A stretch of DNA of 64,000 nt. Source: CBDCVN01 sp965223045 (GTDB taxonomy: Bacteria > Deinococcota > Deinococci > Deinococcales > Trueperaceae). A program made the position numbers and the translations under genes. The DNA lies in assembly GCA_965223045.1 (NCBI GenBank), contig CBDCVN010000013.1, forward strand, positions 2,418,001-2,482,000. Reading direction: 5' to 3'. The notes beneath the pieces are model-generated. The model saw only the letters and a list, made by a program, of their open reading frames with translations. It made no database searches and was not told the DNA's origin. Shown here piece by piece: positions 53,217 to 61,564 of this stretch (the first letter of the stretch is position 1; each line of letters opens with the position of its first letter).

Positions 53217-54077
53217 GGGCGTGTTGACACTAAAAGTGCTAAATCAAAAATATTACTTGAAGGGATTTTAGCGTAGCCATATAAGTACCGACGCAAACTG
53301 GCAAAATGCTAAATAGTTTCGAGACAACTTTTCAAATCTAGAAAAAACTCTTCTATATTGCTTAATTTTGTTGAAAAAATTCTCTATTAAATGCCTTTCC
53401 TTGTAAAATTCTTTGTCATACTCCCGCTGCTCTTTCCTATTTGCCTTTGGAGGTATTACTGCTTCTGCTTCCATTTCTGCTACCTTGTCTAGTACAACTT
53501 GAGCATCATATCCCTTGTCCCCCATTACTCTTTCAGCCTCCAGATCTTCTAGCAAATCCTCTGCTTGGGTAACATCATTACGTTGCCCTGGAGTCAATAT
53601 TAACTTGAGAGGATTGCCTAGAGCATCTGTTGTAGCGTGTACTTTGGTGGTGTAACCTCCTTTGCTTCTACCCAATTCTTGTTCTTCGTTTCCCCCTTTT
53701 CCTCCTGCTGCACAGGAGTGAGCTCTTACAATGGTGCTATCTATCATTATACTTTCCATATCAGCATCCTCAGCAAAGTGTTCAAACATCGCTTGCCAAA
53801 TTCCTTGTTTGCCCCAGCGGTCAAAACGCTTAAAAACACTATTCCATTTTCCATATTCTTCTGGCAACAAACGCCACTGTGCACCACTTTTAGTTACCCA
53901 AAGGACTCCTTCAATAAACTTCCTGCATTGATCCTCATTGCCAATTCTAAATTTCCTAAACATACACACTATCTTGTAACCCTTGAGAAAATTTAGTATT
54001 TTTTGCCATTGCTCGTCTGTTAATTTAACTTTCATATCCTAAGTTTGCAAATTATGACTTACTTTATCAACATGCCC
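53217..54077. mobile_element. IS5-family (IS427-like) insertion sequence, complete
   Basis: An 861-bp element with imperfect terminal inverted repeats GGGCGTGTTGACA at 53217 and, on the minus strand, GGGCATGTTGATA from 54077. Both ends are flanked by TA, consistent with a 2-bp TA target duplication. It contains one intact transposase. A related non-autonomous element lies at 59615-59880. Confidence 0.85.
53268..54035 (-). CDS. IS5-family transposase
   Basis: A 255-residue DDE transposase in one frame. It shows the N-terminal LTDEQWQKI pattern, GAQWRLLPEEYGKWNSVFKR, catalytic Asp in MIDSTIVRAHSCAAG, second Asp in VMGDKGYDA, and Glu in ERHLIENFFNKIKQYRRV. Many IS427 relatives need a frameshift to join two frames; this one does not. 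RBS TAGGAT upstream. Probably active. Confidence 0.92.
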   Translation of the reverse strand: MKVKLTDEQWQKILNFLKGYKIVCMFRKFRIGNEDQCRKFIEGVLWVTKSGAQWRLLPEEYGKWNSVFKRFDRWGKQGIWQAMFEHFAEDADMESIMIDSTIVRAHSCAAGGKGGNEEQELGRSKGGYTTKVHATTDALGNPLKLILTPGQRNDVTQAEDLLEDLEAERVMGDKGYDAQVVLDKVAEMEAEAVIPPKANRKEQREYDKEFYKERHLIENFFNKIKQYRRVFSRFEKLSRNYLAFCQFASVLIWLR

Positions 54078-54324
54078 TAATAGCTTACGAACGTTTTAAT
54101 ATAAGCATACAAAGTAATCATCCTGTAATAATTTAGGGTATAGAATGTAAGGGATGTTTTAAAGGATAGAGTTGTTCCAATAGTGACTCAAATGTTTAAT
54201 GCATCAAACAAGAAATTTGGATACCTAGCTAAGGCTTAACTATTTTACGTGTTCTGCAAACTTTAAGTTGAGCAATTGTATAGCTTCCAATTTAAAGGAA
54301 CAAATCTCATTAAGGAAAAGCTTT

Positions 54325-55212
54325 ATGTCAACAAAATCTTCTAACAGTAGTCTTACTAAGCAATTTAGTAAAACTCTACTTTGGCTTTATTTTATTAGCA
54401 TTCTTATTAGTCTACCTCTCACATATTTCTGGGCTCGCAACCAAGTCTATTCACAAGCTCAAAGCGAACTGACCTTACTTGTTGATATGGTAAGATCTGT
54501 TCGTAATGTTGTGCGTGAAGATACAAGACCCCATTTTTTACCCAAAGGTGAATTTTTCCCACCAGTTGTCTCCTCAACAGTTATGGCTAAAACAGTGGCT
54601 AGTAAGTTTGCGCGTGAGCAACCCGAATACTATATTAAAATAGCTTCTGACAATCCGCTTAATCGAGAAAATCTTCCTGAACCACTTGAAAAAGATTTAC
54701 TTAGCTTTTTCAGACAAACAAATACAACTGACCCTGTAGTACAAACTGGTATAGTAAAGGACAAGGAATATCTTGTCTCTGCTGCTCCTGCCACAGCAAG
54801 AGAAAGTTGTATGCTTTGTCATGGCAATCCTAGTGAGGCTCCCATTGAAATCACTGAAACCTATGGTGTCAATAGTGGATTTGGATGGGAGGCAGGCAGT
54901 GTAGTAGGAGCTAGTTTAGTTGGTGTTCCTCTTGGTGATATCAATAGTATTGTACTAAAAAGAGGCTTAATCATTATCTCTATACTTACAGTACTTTTCG
55001 GTTTGGTTCTTATAGTAGTAAATTACTTAGTAAGACGTGTTATCATTCAGCCAGTTTTAGAAATTACCTCTAAAGCAAAAGATGTCAGTCATGGTCAATT
55101 AGATCAATCTTTTGATTCTGACAGTAACAATGAAATTGGTGAGTTAGCACAATCTTTTGAATTGATGCGTCGTAGCTTGCTAGTGGCTATGAAACGCCTA
55201 AAAGGTGAGTAG
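54325..55212 (+). CDS. Tll0287-like haem-binding membrane sensor with HAMP domain
   Basis: About 295 residues. A first membrane helix (LLWLYFISILISLPLTYFW) precedes a periplasmic DUF3365/Tll0287-like domain. That domain has a c-type haem attachment motif CMLCH near residue 166, between PAPA-like SAAPATARES and GNPSEAP. A second helix (LIIISILTVLFGLVLIVVNY) leads to a HAMP domain at the C-terminus (RRVIIQPVLEITSKAKDVSH). Start at 54325, with AAGGAAAAG upstream. No kinase or MCP domain is attached, so output must be by a partner such as the downstream DUF4388 protein. Confidence 0.82.
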   Translation: MSTKSSNSSLTKQFSKTLLWLYFISILISLPLTYFWARNQVYSQAQSELTLLVDMVRSVRNVVREDTRPHFLPKGEFFPPVVSSTVMAKTVASKFAREQPEYYIKIASDNPLNRENLPEPLEKDLLSFFRQTNTTDPVVQTGIVKDKEYLVSAAPATARESCMLCHGNPSEAPIEITETYGVNSGFGWEAGSVVGASLVGVPLGDINSIVLKRGLIIISILTVLFGLVLIVVNYLVRRVIIQPVLEITSKAKDVSHGQLDQSFDSDSNNEIGELAQSFELMRRSLLVAMKRLKGE

Positions 55213-55220
55213 GCATTTTA

Positions 55221-55751
55221 GTGGAAAAGGGTAGCACAGCAGAAATATCTCTTCAGGATTTGCTGCGTTTATACAACAGAGAAAAAGTTACTGGTTGCCT
55301 TAGGCTTAAAACTAGCAATAATGACCTTGGGTTTATCTACATTCAAGAGGGAAACCTTATACACGCCCTCTGTGCAAAAGAAAGGGGTGAGAAAGCTCTC
55401 ACCCTCATATTGTCGCTCCCTCCTAGTCAATTTCACTTTCTACCAAAACACCGCACCCACGAGATTACTCTTAATGGTGACCTTGAGGAATTATTAAATC
55501 CTAGTTTACGTGAGGAAAGGTTTAAATTAAGCTCTAGCACTATACAGAAGTGGATATCTTTATTAACTGATGAACTTGGACCCTTTGCTAATTCCATAGT
55601 TGATGAAGTTTTAAGCAAAGAAAATGTTGAAGAAGGTTCAGTTATTAAGAAATCTCAACTTGATACAATTATTGAAGCTATGTGTACAGATGTTCCTAAA
55701 GCACCACGCAAAACTTTACAGAAAGCACTAACTGAAGCTGTGAACTCATAA
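55221..55751 (+). CDS. DUF4388-domain protein
   Basis: A 176-residue protein. Residues about 1-110 form a DUF4388/PatA-like N-terminal domain (SLQDLLRLYNREKVTGCLRL, IYIQEGNLIHALCAKERGEK, LTLILSLPPSQFHF). A helical C-terminus of 65 residues follows. Such domains sit in two-component and polarity regulators. Begins with GTG 8 bp after the haem-sensor gene, so the two are co-translated. A small hairpin (ACAGCA-TCCTTG-TGCTGT) lies at 55757-55774 after the stop, without a T tract. Confidence 0.78.
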   Translation: MEKGSTAEISLQDLLRLYNREKVTGCLRLKTSNNDLGFIYIQEGNLIHALCAKERGEKALTLILSLPPSQFHFLPKHRTHEITLNGDLEELLNPSLREERFKLSSSTIQKWISLLTDELGPFANSIVDEVLSKENVEEGSVIKKSQLDTIIEAMCTDVPKAPRKTLQKALTEAVNS

Positions 55752-55842
55752 TTGATACAGCATCCTTGTGCTGTTAACAAGAGTTTAATAAAAATCATTT
55801 ATTCCTAATTTTTGACAAATTGTTGGGGAAGTTTAAATCCTT

Positions 55843-56239
55843 TTAATAGTAAAGTTCACTTCCAAAGATAATTTGTAAAGCACTTTTTATTTTTTTAAGA
55901 TACTGCCTCTCAATGTTGCCCTGTTTATTACCAATTCTTGAAACATCCACAGCACGTAATTGTTTAAGGTTAATATGCCTTTCTTTGTCTAAACCATTTG
56001 CTCTGCTTGGCACTATATTCACTACAAATGGCCATTCCTTATGACTAGGGAGGATAGGTGCAACAATAACAATAACAATAACAATAACAATAACAGTGTG
56101 AGTACCTTTGTTAACCAAGCTAGATTGTACAATTACACAAGGTCAAGGTCTTTTCTTTTATTTTTGGTCTTTTCTTTTGTGTTTCTGCCCCCTTAGTTGG
56201 TTCAAGGCCAATCCAATATATGTCTAATTGTTTATACAC
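55843..56239 (-). pseudogene. mazF: MazF-like mRNA interferase toxin, disrupted
   Basis: MazF ribonucleases cut mRNA. Read from a GTG at 56239, the frame gives YKQLDIYWIGLEPTKGAETQ then KKRP, the expected MazF N-terminus, and then runs into an extra segment and a TAG. The C-terminal part resumes in another frame as CVIVQSSLVNKGTHT, then a V-I repeat, then VAPILPSHKEWPFVVNIVPS and QLRAVDVSRIG. About 25 extra bases around 56145-56170, containing partial duplications of AAAAGACC, cause the shift. A five-copy hexanucleotide expands one beta strand. It overlaps the antitoxin stop by one base. Confidence 0.75.
56062..56095. repeat. AACAAT hexanucleotide microsatellite inside mazF
   Basis: Five full AACAAT units and a partial sixth. 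On the coding (minus) strand it reads GTTATT repeated, encoding Val-Ile pairs within a beta strand. Copy-number change alters protein length by two residues per unit without shifting frame. It is the only hexanucleotide tract of this length I noticed. Confidence 0.9.
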
Positions 56240-56466
56240 TATCCATTTAAACCGTCAGACAAAGTTATATCCCAAGCTGATAACTCTCCTTGATATTCTG
56301 CATCTTCCACTTCTTCTTTATTAGCTAACAATACTTTTTCTTCTAATACCTTTTGCTTCTCTTTTCTTAAGAGATCGTTGATATAGGCACTTTTATTTGC
56401 ACCACCTACTCTGTTGAGGAAAGCGAAATTTTCTTCATCTAACGAGAATGTTGCACGTTCTGTCAT
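56239..56466 (-). CDS. mazE: MazE/CopG-like antitoxin of the mazF locus
   Basis: About 75 residues from ATG 56466 (a GTG at 56487 is possible). The beginning TERATFSLDEENFAFLNRVG then NKSAYINDLLRKEKQ resembles a ribbon-helix-helix antitoxin, followed by an acidic tail (EEVEDAEYQGELSAWD) of the type that fills a MazF groove. The stop TAG shares one base with the GTG of the downstream toxin. Reading frame is intact although the toxin is not. 109 bp from sufT. Confidence 0.75.
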   Translation of the reverse strand: MTERATFSLDEENFAFLNRVGGANKSAYINDLLRKEKQKVLEEKVLLANKEEVEDAEYQGELSAWDITLSDGLNG

Positions 56467-56575
56467 GGCATAATACTCTTGATTCACACCCTGTTATCAT
56501 AACAAACCATATGAATCAATACTATCCAAATTACCCCTCAATTTAAACTTGACAAGGTACTAGAAAAGAATAGCC

Positions 56576-56908
56576 CTAAACATTAAAGCCAAACATACGC
56601 ATCTGCTTTTTTCCCTCTTCTGTCATCTTATCTGTAGACCAAGGTGGTGTCCAAACAAACTCAACAGCAACCTTCTTTACTCCTTCAACATTCATACAGG
56701 CTAACTCAGCATCAGCTTGAATCATATCTTGTACAGGGCAGCCCATACTAGTTAGAGTCATGTCAATTTCCACTTCACCTTCATTATTAACATCAAGCCT
56801 ATAAATAAGTCCTAGATCAACAACATTCACAGGAATTTCTGGGTCTCGAACAACCTTTAGAGCTTCAAGTACCCCTTCTTTGGTTGGAATTTTCTGCTTT
56901 GCACTCAT
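56576..56908 (-). CDS. sufT: SufT/MIP18-family iron-sulfur assembly protein
   Basis: A 110-residue DUF59 protein. VVRDPEIPVNVVDLGLIYRL, LTSMGCPVQDMIQADAELA (with the reactive Cys) and VEFVWTPPWSTDKMTEEGKK are the family landmarks. These proteins assist maturation of iron-sulfur proteins. It is a separate gene with no suf cluster here. The CDGSH protein at 12.5 kb is a possible client. Confidence 0.9.
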   Translation of the reverse strand: MSAKQKIPTKEGVLEALKVVRDPEIPVNVVDLGLIYRLDVNNEGEVEIDMTLTSMGCPVQDMIQADAELACMNVEGVKKVAVEFVWTPPWSTDKMTEEGKKQMRMFGFNV

Positions 56909-56927
56909 TTTCTGTTTTTACTCATTT

Positions 56928-58835
56928 TTATGATGGCCCTGACAAGCGCCAAAAACCCTCAATGTTTTGTTTAGGGATATCTGGACCAACTTCCCCATGT
57001 TCCCAAAAATGATCATTATAATTATTTAAGCCATTCTCACCCCAGACACCCATAATAGCATATATCTCGCTAGCCCCTTGCACGTCAGTGGCAGTTTGCA
57101 CCCATGCTTGCCTTAAAGGTAAATTATTGATGAGTGAGTAAGTAGTAAATAATCTTCCTTCATTGCTATTATCAAAAGTTTCATTAGCATAGGCTAATAT
57201 TAAGTGTAGGCCACCAAAAGCACTTCCCCAGCGTTCCCACCACAACTTGCCTCCAGACCTTTCTTGCAAAGGGCCACAAGCAGCAATAAACATCCACTCA
57301 AGATCATCATTACCCCACAAAACTTCATCAAAAAAGAGAAAAGCGGCCTCTTGTTCTGTACTAAAAGCAAAGCCTGAACCTGAAGCATGTCCAGTATAAA
57401 AGGCTAGGTCAACATTATCAATATAATTGTCATCTTGACCTCCTTCTATAGGATCAATGAAATCTTTGGCAAAAGCTTGAAGCTCACCATGGTTAAAAGC
57501 TACTTTGATATCCGCTTGTTTAAAACCTTGAATTAGTCCTTTTACATTAGCAGCAGATTCTGGTAAACCTTGCGATTCACCTATCCATTCGCTACCAATA
57601 GAAATGTTTTGATTGGCTAAGGGTAAATAGTTATTAGTTTGAGTACTAGAACTTACAGCCAGAGTAAAACTTTTAGAGCCTCTTATACCATTGGCGTCTC
57701 TTACCAAAACACTTATAGTTTCTTCGCTAATGCTAATAGGTAAGCGAGGTGCTAAAGTGTAGCTTATAGAGTTAGAGTCGTTCGAATTATCTAGGTTTGT
57801 GCTCGAGGAACTCCAAGTAAAAACATAAGGTTCTTGACCACCACTAACACTTACCTCAGCTTGTATTTTGTTACTCTGTAAAGTGGCTTTTAGATCAAGT
57901 TGCAGTGCTATAGAAGCAGCAGGAATATGTAATTTTCTGGCAAAAAATTCCTTCCCTCCTATAGTTAAAATGGCACGATAAGTATAGTGAGGTAATATTT
58001 CACTCACATCAACTAAATCCATAGGAGGTGCATAGTAAACAACCTCTGATTCTAAGCACAAGTTACTTTCCTGCAAAGTACCTAAGCAGCGATTCTGTAG
58101 CTGGGGTACTTGCTCAAGAGATATATCAAGTAAAGTTGCCACAGCTAAACGATCAGCCTCGTCAAGGGATAGGACTTCAACATTACGCCCTTGCTTAAGT
58201 TTCCGATCAGCATATATAAGTTGTGTAACTACTCCTTTACTATTAAACACCACCTTAACGTCAGCTCCGGGACCATTTATGGGTGTGCCATCAGGTGTAG
58301 TCAAAGAATAAACAACCTGTGTGTCTAATTCAACATTGGCAATCTCTTGGCCATTTTTATCTACAGCCTCAAAAATGCTGTGCAAAACTTGTGGTTCATT
58401 CTTAGGTAAGAGACCTGCTTTTTCTAGCGCAGCCTTAACACGACTAAGCGCGTCTTGTTCACTGTAAACAGGTAGACTTGAAATACCCTCAAAATTAAAG
58501 CCTTCTTTTCTAGTAATTATTCCATCTTCTTCAGGTTCACCAGCACCTAATGGGTTCATGGGTAGTTTCTGAAAAAGATCCTCATCTAAGTAAAATAATT
58601 TGCCATCGTTTTGGCGAATATTTTGCTCTATGCCTAGCTCACTAGCAAGTATGTTAGCTGACTCAGAAGAGACACCTGCTGACTCAACTAAGAAACTTGG
58701 CAAAAGCCCTGTCTGTACTATAACAATCTTAGCTTCATTCAACACATCACAGCTACTAAGGATTAGTAAAATTCCAATTTGCCAGACAAGAAAAACTTTA
58801 ATACTTAATGTTTCCCAAAGGTTATTCCTCACCAT
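56928..58835 (-). CDS. Large lipoprotein, DUF6345-like, possible caspase-like fold
   Basis: A 635-residue surface lipoprotein (signal QIGILLILSS then Cys, lipobox LSSC). Residues about 100-230 contain YSVYS-like repeats resembling PepSY/propeptide modules. An Ig- or PKD-like domain follows near 325-400 (YVFTWSSSSTNLDNSNDSNS). The C-terminal third reads DLAFYTGHASGSGFAF then EWMFIAACGPLQ. The order H483 then C520, each after a hydrophobic strand, mimics the His/Cys dyad of caspase, gingipain and CHAT peptidases. Family assignment rests on memory and the dyad is inference. Confidence 0.65.
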   Translation of the reverse strand: MVRNNLWETLSIKVFLVWQIGILLILSSCDVLNEAKIVIVQTGLLPSFLVESAGVSSESANILASELGIEQNIRQNDGKLFYLDEDLFQKLPMNPLGAGEPEEDGIITRKEGFNFEGISSLPVYSEQDALSRVKAALEKAGLLPKNEPQVLHSIFEAVDKNGQEIANVELDTQVVYSLTTPDGTPINGPGADVKVVFNSKGVVTQLIYADRKLKQGRNVEVLSLDEADRLAVATLLDISLEQVPQLQNRCLGTLQESNLCLESEVVYYAPPMDLVDVSEILPHYTYRAILTIGGKEFFARKLHIPAASIALQLDLKATLQSNKIQAEVSVSGGQEPYVFTWSSSSTNLDNSNDSNSISYTLAPRLPISISEETISVLVRDANGIRGSKSFTLAVSSSTQTNNYLPLANQNISIGSEWIGESQGLPESAANVKGLIQGFKQADIKVAFNHGELQAFAKDFIDPIEGGQDDNYIDNVDLAFYTGHASGSGFAFSTEQEAAFLFFDEVLWGNDDLEWMFIAACGPLQERSGGKLWWERWGSAFGGLHLILAYANETFDNSNEGRLFTTYSLINNLPLRQAWVQTATDVQGASEIYAIMGVWGENGLNNYNDHFWEHGEVGPDIPKQNIEGFWRLSGPS

Positions 58836-58887
58836 ATCTCTTATGAGTTTACATCAAAACTAATTAGGTGCAAACTAAGGAAATAGG

Positions 58888-59472
58888 TTAAATTACACCT
58901 TTTGTTGAGGGTAGTGTTTTCGAGGTTACTCGAGTTGCTTGATAAAGTGCTCTTGCAAAAGCCTTAAATACAGCTTCACAAACATGATGTGTTTCTGAGC
59001 CAGAAAGTATTCTTACATGCATATTTATGCCTGCATGATTACAAAAACCGCGCAATAGTTCCCGTAAGTGATGAGTATTGAAACCATTAGCATCTCCTTC
59101 ATAGCCACTGGGCTCAAAGTTAATGAAAGGACGCCCAGAAATATCAATCACTACCTGAGCTAAAGTCTCATCCATAGGTATCCAAGCATTAGCGTAACGC
59201 TCTATACCTTTACTATCACCTAAGGCCTCTTTAAAAGCCTGCCCCAACGTGATTCCAATATCTTCGGCAAGATGATGCACATCTACATGCAAATCACCTT
59301 TGGCCTTAACAGTTAATTGTAATTTGCCATGCTTTATAAGTTGAGAAAGCATGTGATCTAAAAACCCATGTCCAGTGCTAGCATTGCCACCACTAGATTG
59401 ATCTAAGTCGAGTTCTATATCAATTTGTGTTTCGTTAGTATGCCTTGTAATAGCTGCTTGTCGGTTCATCAT
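58888..59472 (-). CDS. hisB: Imidazoleglycerol-phosphate dehydratase
   Basis: A 194-residue enzyme of histidine synthesis. RHTNETQIDIELDLDQSSGG, HGFLDHMLSQLIKHG, VDVHHLAEDIGITLGQAF, NTHHLRELLRGFCNHAGIN and SGSETHHVCEAVFKAFARAL carry the two duplicated manganese-binding His clusters. It is the only his gene in the window, so the operon is scattered. A start at 59469 is equally possible. Confidence 0.95.
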   Translation of the reverse strand: MMNRQAAITRHTNETQIDIELDLDQSSGGNASTGHGFLDHMLSQLIKHGKLQLTVKAKGDLHVDVHHLAEDIGITLGQAFKEALGDSKGIERYANAWIPMDETLAQVVIDISGRPFINFEPSGYEGDANGFNTHHLRELLRGFCNHAGINMHVRILSGSETHHVCEAVFKAFARALYQATRVTSKTLPSTKGVI

Positions 59473-59614
59473 TTTTTAGCTTTTTATATTTGAAAAGTTT
59501 AAATCTTGATTTATAGTTCCCTAAATTTAAAACTATTATAACACTTGCCTATAATAACACTCTTCCTTAGTAGAATTCCATATAGCATGTGGGAAGTTGT
59601 TTTTATGAATACTA

Positions 59615-59880
59615 GGGCGTGTGGATATGACAAATCAGAAATTGCACGCATTGGATATCAAAACCAAACTAGCCAGTCTCAGGACAGCTATTTGTTAGAA
59701 AATGTGAATTCCAAAAAAAATTGCAGGATAGCCTATATTTGCGAGAAGCTTTAGTTGTTAACCACATAATCTTTACCAGATTGCAGAGGAGCTTATGCGT
59801 CAGCATCAGGATTATCCAAGGTATTTAAGAGTAGCGTTTTCGATTTCACACTCTAGGTGTCCACACGCCCTAAGTTGTTG
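59615..59880. mobile_element. Non-autonomous IS5/IS427-type element (MITE-like, 266 bp)
   Basis: Ends GGGCGTGTGGATATGAC at 59615 and, on the minus strand, GGGCGTGTGGACACCTAG from 59880, each flanked by TA. They resemble the ends of the IS at 53217-54077 (GGGCGTGTTGACA), although the internal sequence has no transposase. It could be mobilised in trans by that IS or a relative. Confidence 0.75.
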
Positions 59881-59999
59881 CTCTTTTTTGTGCAAGTTTC
59901 TCCTCAACTTTTGCAGTGAGGCCTTTGCGATGTCAGGAAAACGAAAATAGGCTAATATCCGATAAAGCAAATTGTTACTAATCTTCACATTATGAATAA

Positions 60000-60034
60000 C
60001 ACCTCCTAAAATGTATAAACACACCGTGGAGGTG
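60000..60034 (+). promoter_or_regulatory. Hairpin masking the transposase ribosome binding site
   Basis: CACCTCC at 60000-60006 pairs exactly with GGAGGTG at 60028-60034, a 7-bp stem with a 21-nt loop. GGAGGTG is the ribosome binding site of the transposase starting at 60040. Transcripts reading in from outside would contain both arms and be untranslatable, the known protection used by several IS families; a promoter inside the loop would lack the left arm. Confidence 0.65.
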
Positions 60035-60039
60035 ATTAT

Positions 60040-61449
60040 ATGGTACCCCTGCTTGATTACCCTGAAGTTGTTAAGCATTATGAACATTTCTTTAAAGATA
60101 TTTTCTCTGATTCAGCCATGACACAGTTCAAACGTTATATAAGTGGACTTATTGTTTCAGAAAACAAAACCGTTGAGGGGATTAATCGCTTGATTATTTT
60201 TGAGAACCGTGATCAAAGCAGCCTTAATCGCTTGTTAAACAAAAGCCCTTTTAGTGAAGAGAAACTAAACCAAAAACGTTTAGACCTTTTAGCAAGTCTG
60301 GAAGGTACTCGTTTCAAACCTAAAGGTGTGTTAAGTATAGATGATACTTTGCTTGAGCATTATGGCAAACACTTTAAAGGCATAGCAAAACTTTATGATT
60401 CTAGTAAAGGATGCCATGTTTGGGCGCACCATTTGGTAGGGTTACACTATAGTGACGATCAAACTGACTATCCAGTAGAATTTGAATTATGGAAACCCGC
60501 TGACCTTGAGAAAATAGAGGAGGGGCTGCCAGAGCTAGGTATTCCCATCAAGGAAAGTAAGCTAGAACTGAAAAAGACTAATGAAGCAAAATGGCGACAG
60601 TACTTGATAAGATTATGGAGAAGGCATCAAAACAAAGATGGTGTCACAGATTTGTATGAAAGCAAGTTTCACATTGCAAAAAGATTGCTATCTAAATGGA
60701 AGGAAAGTAATCCAAGGATGAAACTGCCTATAGTATTTGATAAATGGTATACAGCAGCTCCTTTTTGTCGTTTCATTGACAAGGAACTTAAACTTCCCTA
60801 TGTAGGAACACTTTGTGCAGATGATAAAGTAATTGTAAATGGGCAAGAAGAAACAATTAAAGACTTCAGTCAGAGACTTAAAAAAGAGCATTTCGATAAT
60901 TTAAGTGAGGAGAAGAAGCCAGTTTTCCGTAAAATAACCATTTCCTACAAGGGAAAGAAAGAAAGGTACTACAGTTTTTGTTGCACGATTAAGGTTAAGA
61001 ATTTTGGGAAGCAAAGATTAGTTATCAATTACAGAGAGGAAGAATTGAAGGGTGAGCCATATGCATTAATTTCAAATTGCTTAAAATGGCAATCAGCAGG
61101 AATAACAAGAATCAGACGCCATAGGTGGCCAATTGAAGTATATCATGAAGAAGGTAAGGCAGAAGGTTTGGACCAGTATCAGGTACGGGATATTGAAGCG
61201 ATATGCAGACATATTAGCTTTGTTGCCGTAGTTTACAGCTTATTGCGAGCCATACCTCATGATCAGGACCTCTTAAAAAAGCTTCAAAATCAACTCAAGG
61301 TAGAAATTGAAGGTAGTAACTCCCATTGGTGTCGAGTAGCAAAAGCACAGAGCTTGTGGAGTTTGGCAAGTTTCATAAGTGCTGGATTAGTAAAAGGGCA
61401 AACACTTGAAAGTTTGATGGCACCTATTTTAGCTGCTGTCTGCTACTAG
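60040..61449 (+). CDS. IS701-like transposase
   Basis: A 469-residue DDE transposase. LSIDDTLLEHYGKHFKGIAK holds the first Asp, VFDKWYTAAPFCRF the second, and HRWPIEVYHEEGKAEGLDQY then QVRD the Glu, matching the IS701 group (a K-x-G-L-x-x-Y-x-x-R tail). Full length. I could not find convincing terminal inverted repeats within about 100 bp on either side, so element borders are not given. Confidence 0.85.
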   Translation: MVPLLDYPEVVKHYEHFFKDIFSDSAMTQFKRYISGLIVSENKTVEGINRLIIFENRDQSSLNRLLNKSPFSEEKLNQKRLDLLASLEGTRFKPKGVLSIDDTLLEHYGKHFKGIAKLYDSSKGCHVWAHHLVGLHYSDDQTDYPVEFELWKPADLEKIEEGLPELGIPIKESKLELKKTNEAKWRQYLIRLWRRHQNKDGVTDLYESKFHIAKRLLSKWKESNPRMKLPIVFDKWYTAAPFCRFIDKELKLPYVGTLCADDKVIVNGQEETIKDFSQRLKKEHFDNLSEEKKPVFRKITISYKGKKERYYSFCCTIKVKNFGKQRLVINYREEELKGEPYALISNCLKWQSAGITRIRRHRWPIEVYHEEGKAEGLDQYQVRDIEAICRHISFVAVVYSLLRAIPHDQDLLKKLQNQLKVEIEGSNSHWCRVAKAQSLWSLASFISAGLVKGQTLESLMAPILAAVCY

Positions 61450-61564
61450 AAAGCGTTTATTTAAAAATCCAATTGCTTTTTGAGTCCTTTTTAATTTACT
61501 ATTTAGGTCTTTTAGGTTTTCTTTGTTCCTTTACTGATGATTTTTCCTTTGAGAATTGCTATAA

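Noticed and set aside
56062..56095. AACAAT tract considered as a CRISPR-like or origin iteron array
   Set aside because: The units are only 6 bp, without spacers, and lie in a coding frame.
59812..60087. Minus-strand frame of 91 codons across the element end and transposase start
   Set aside because: It spans the border of the non-autonomous element and the IS hairpin, has no recognised motif and no ribosome binding site.
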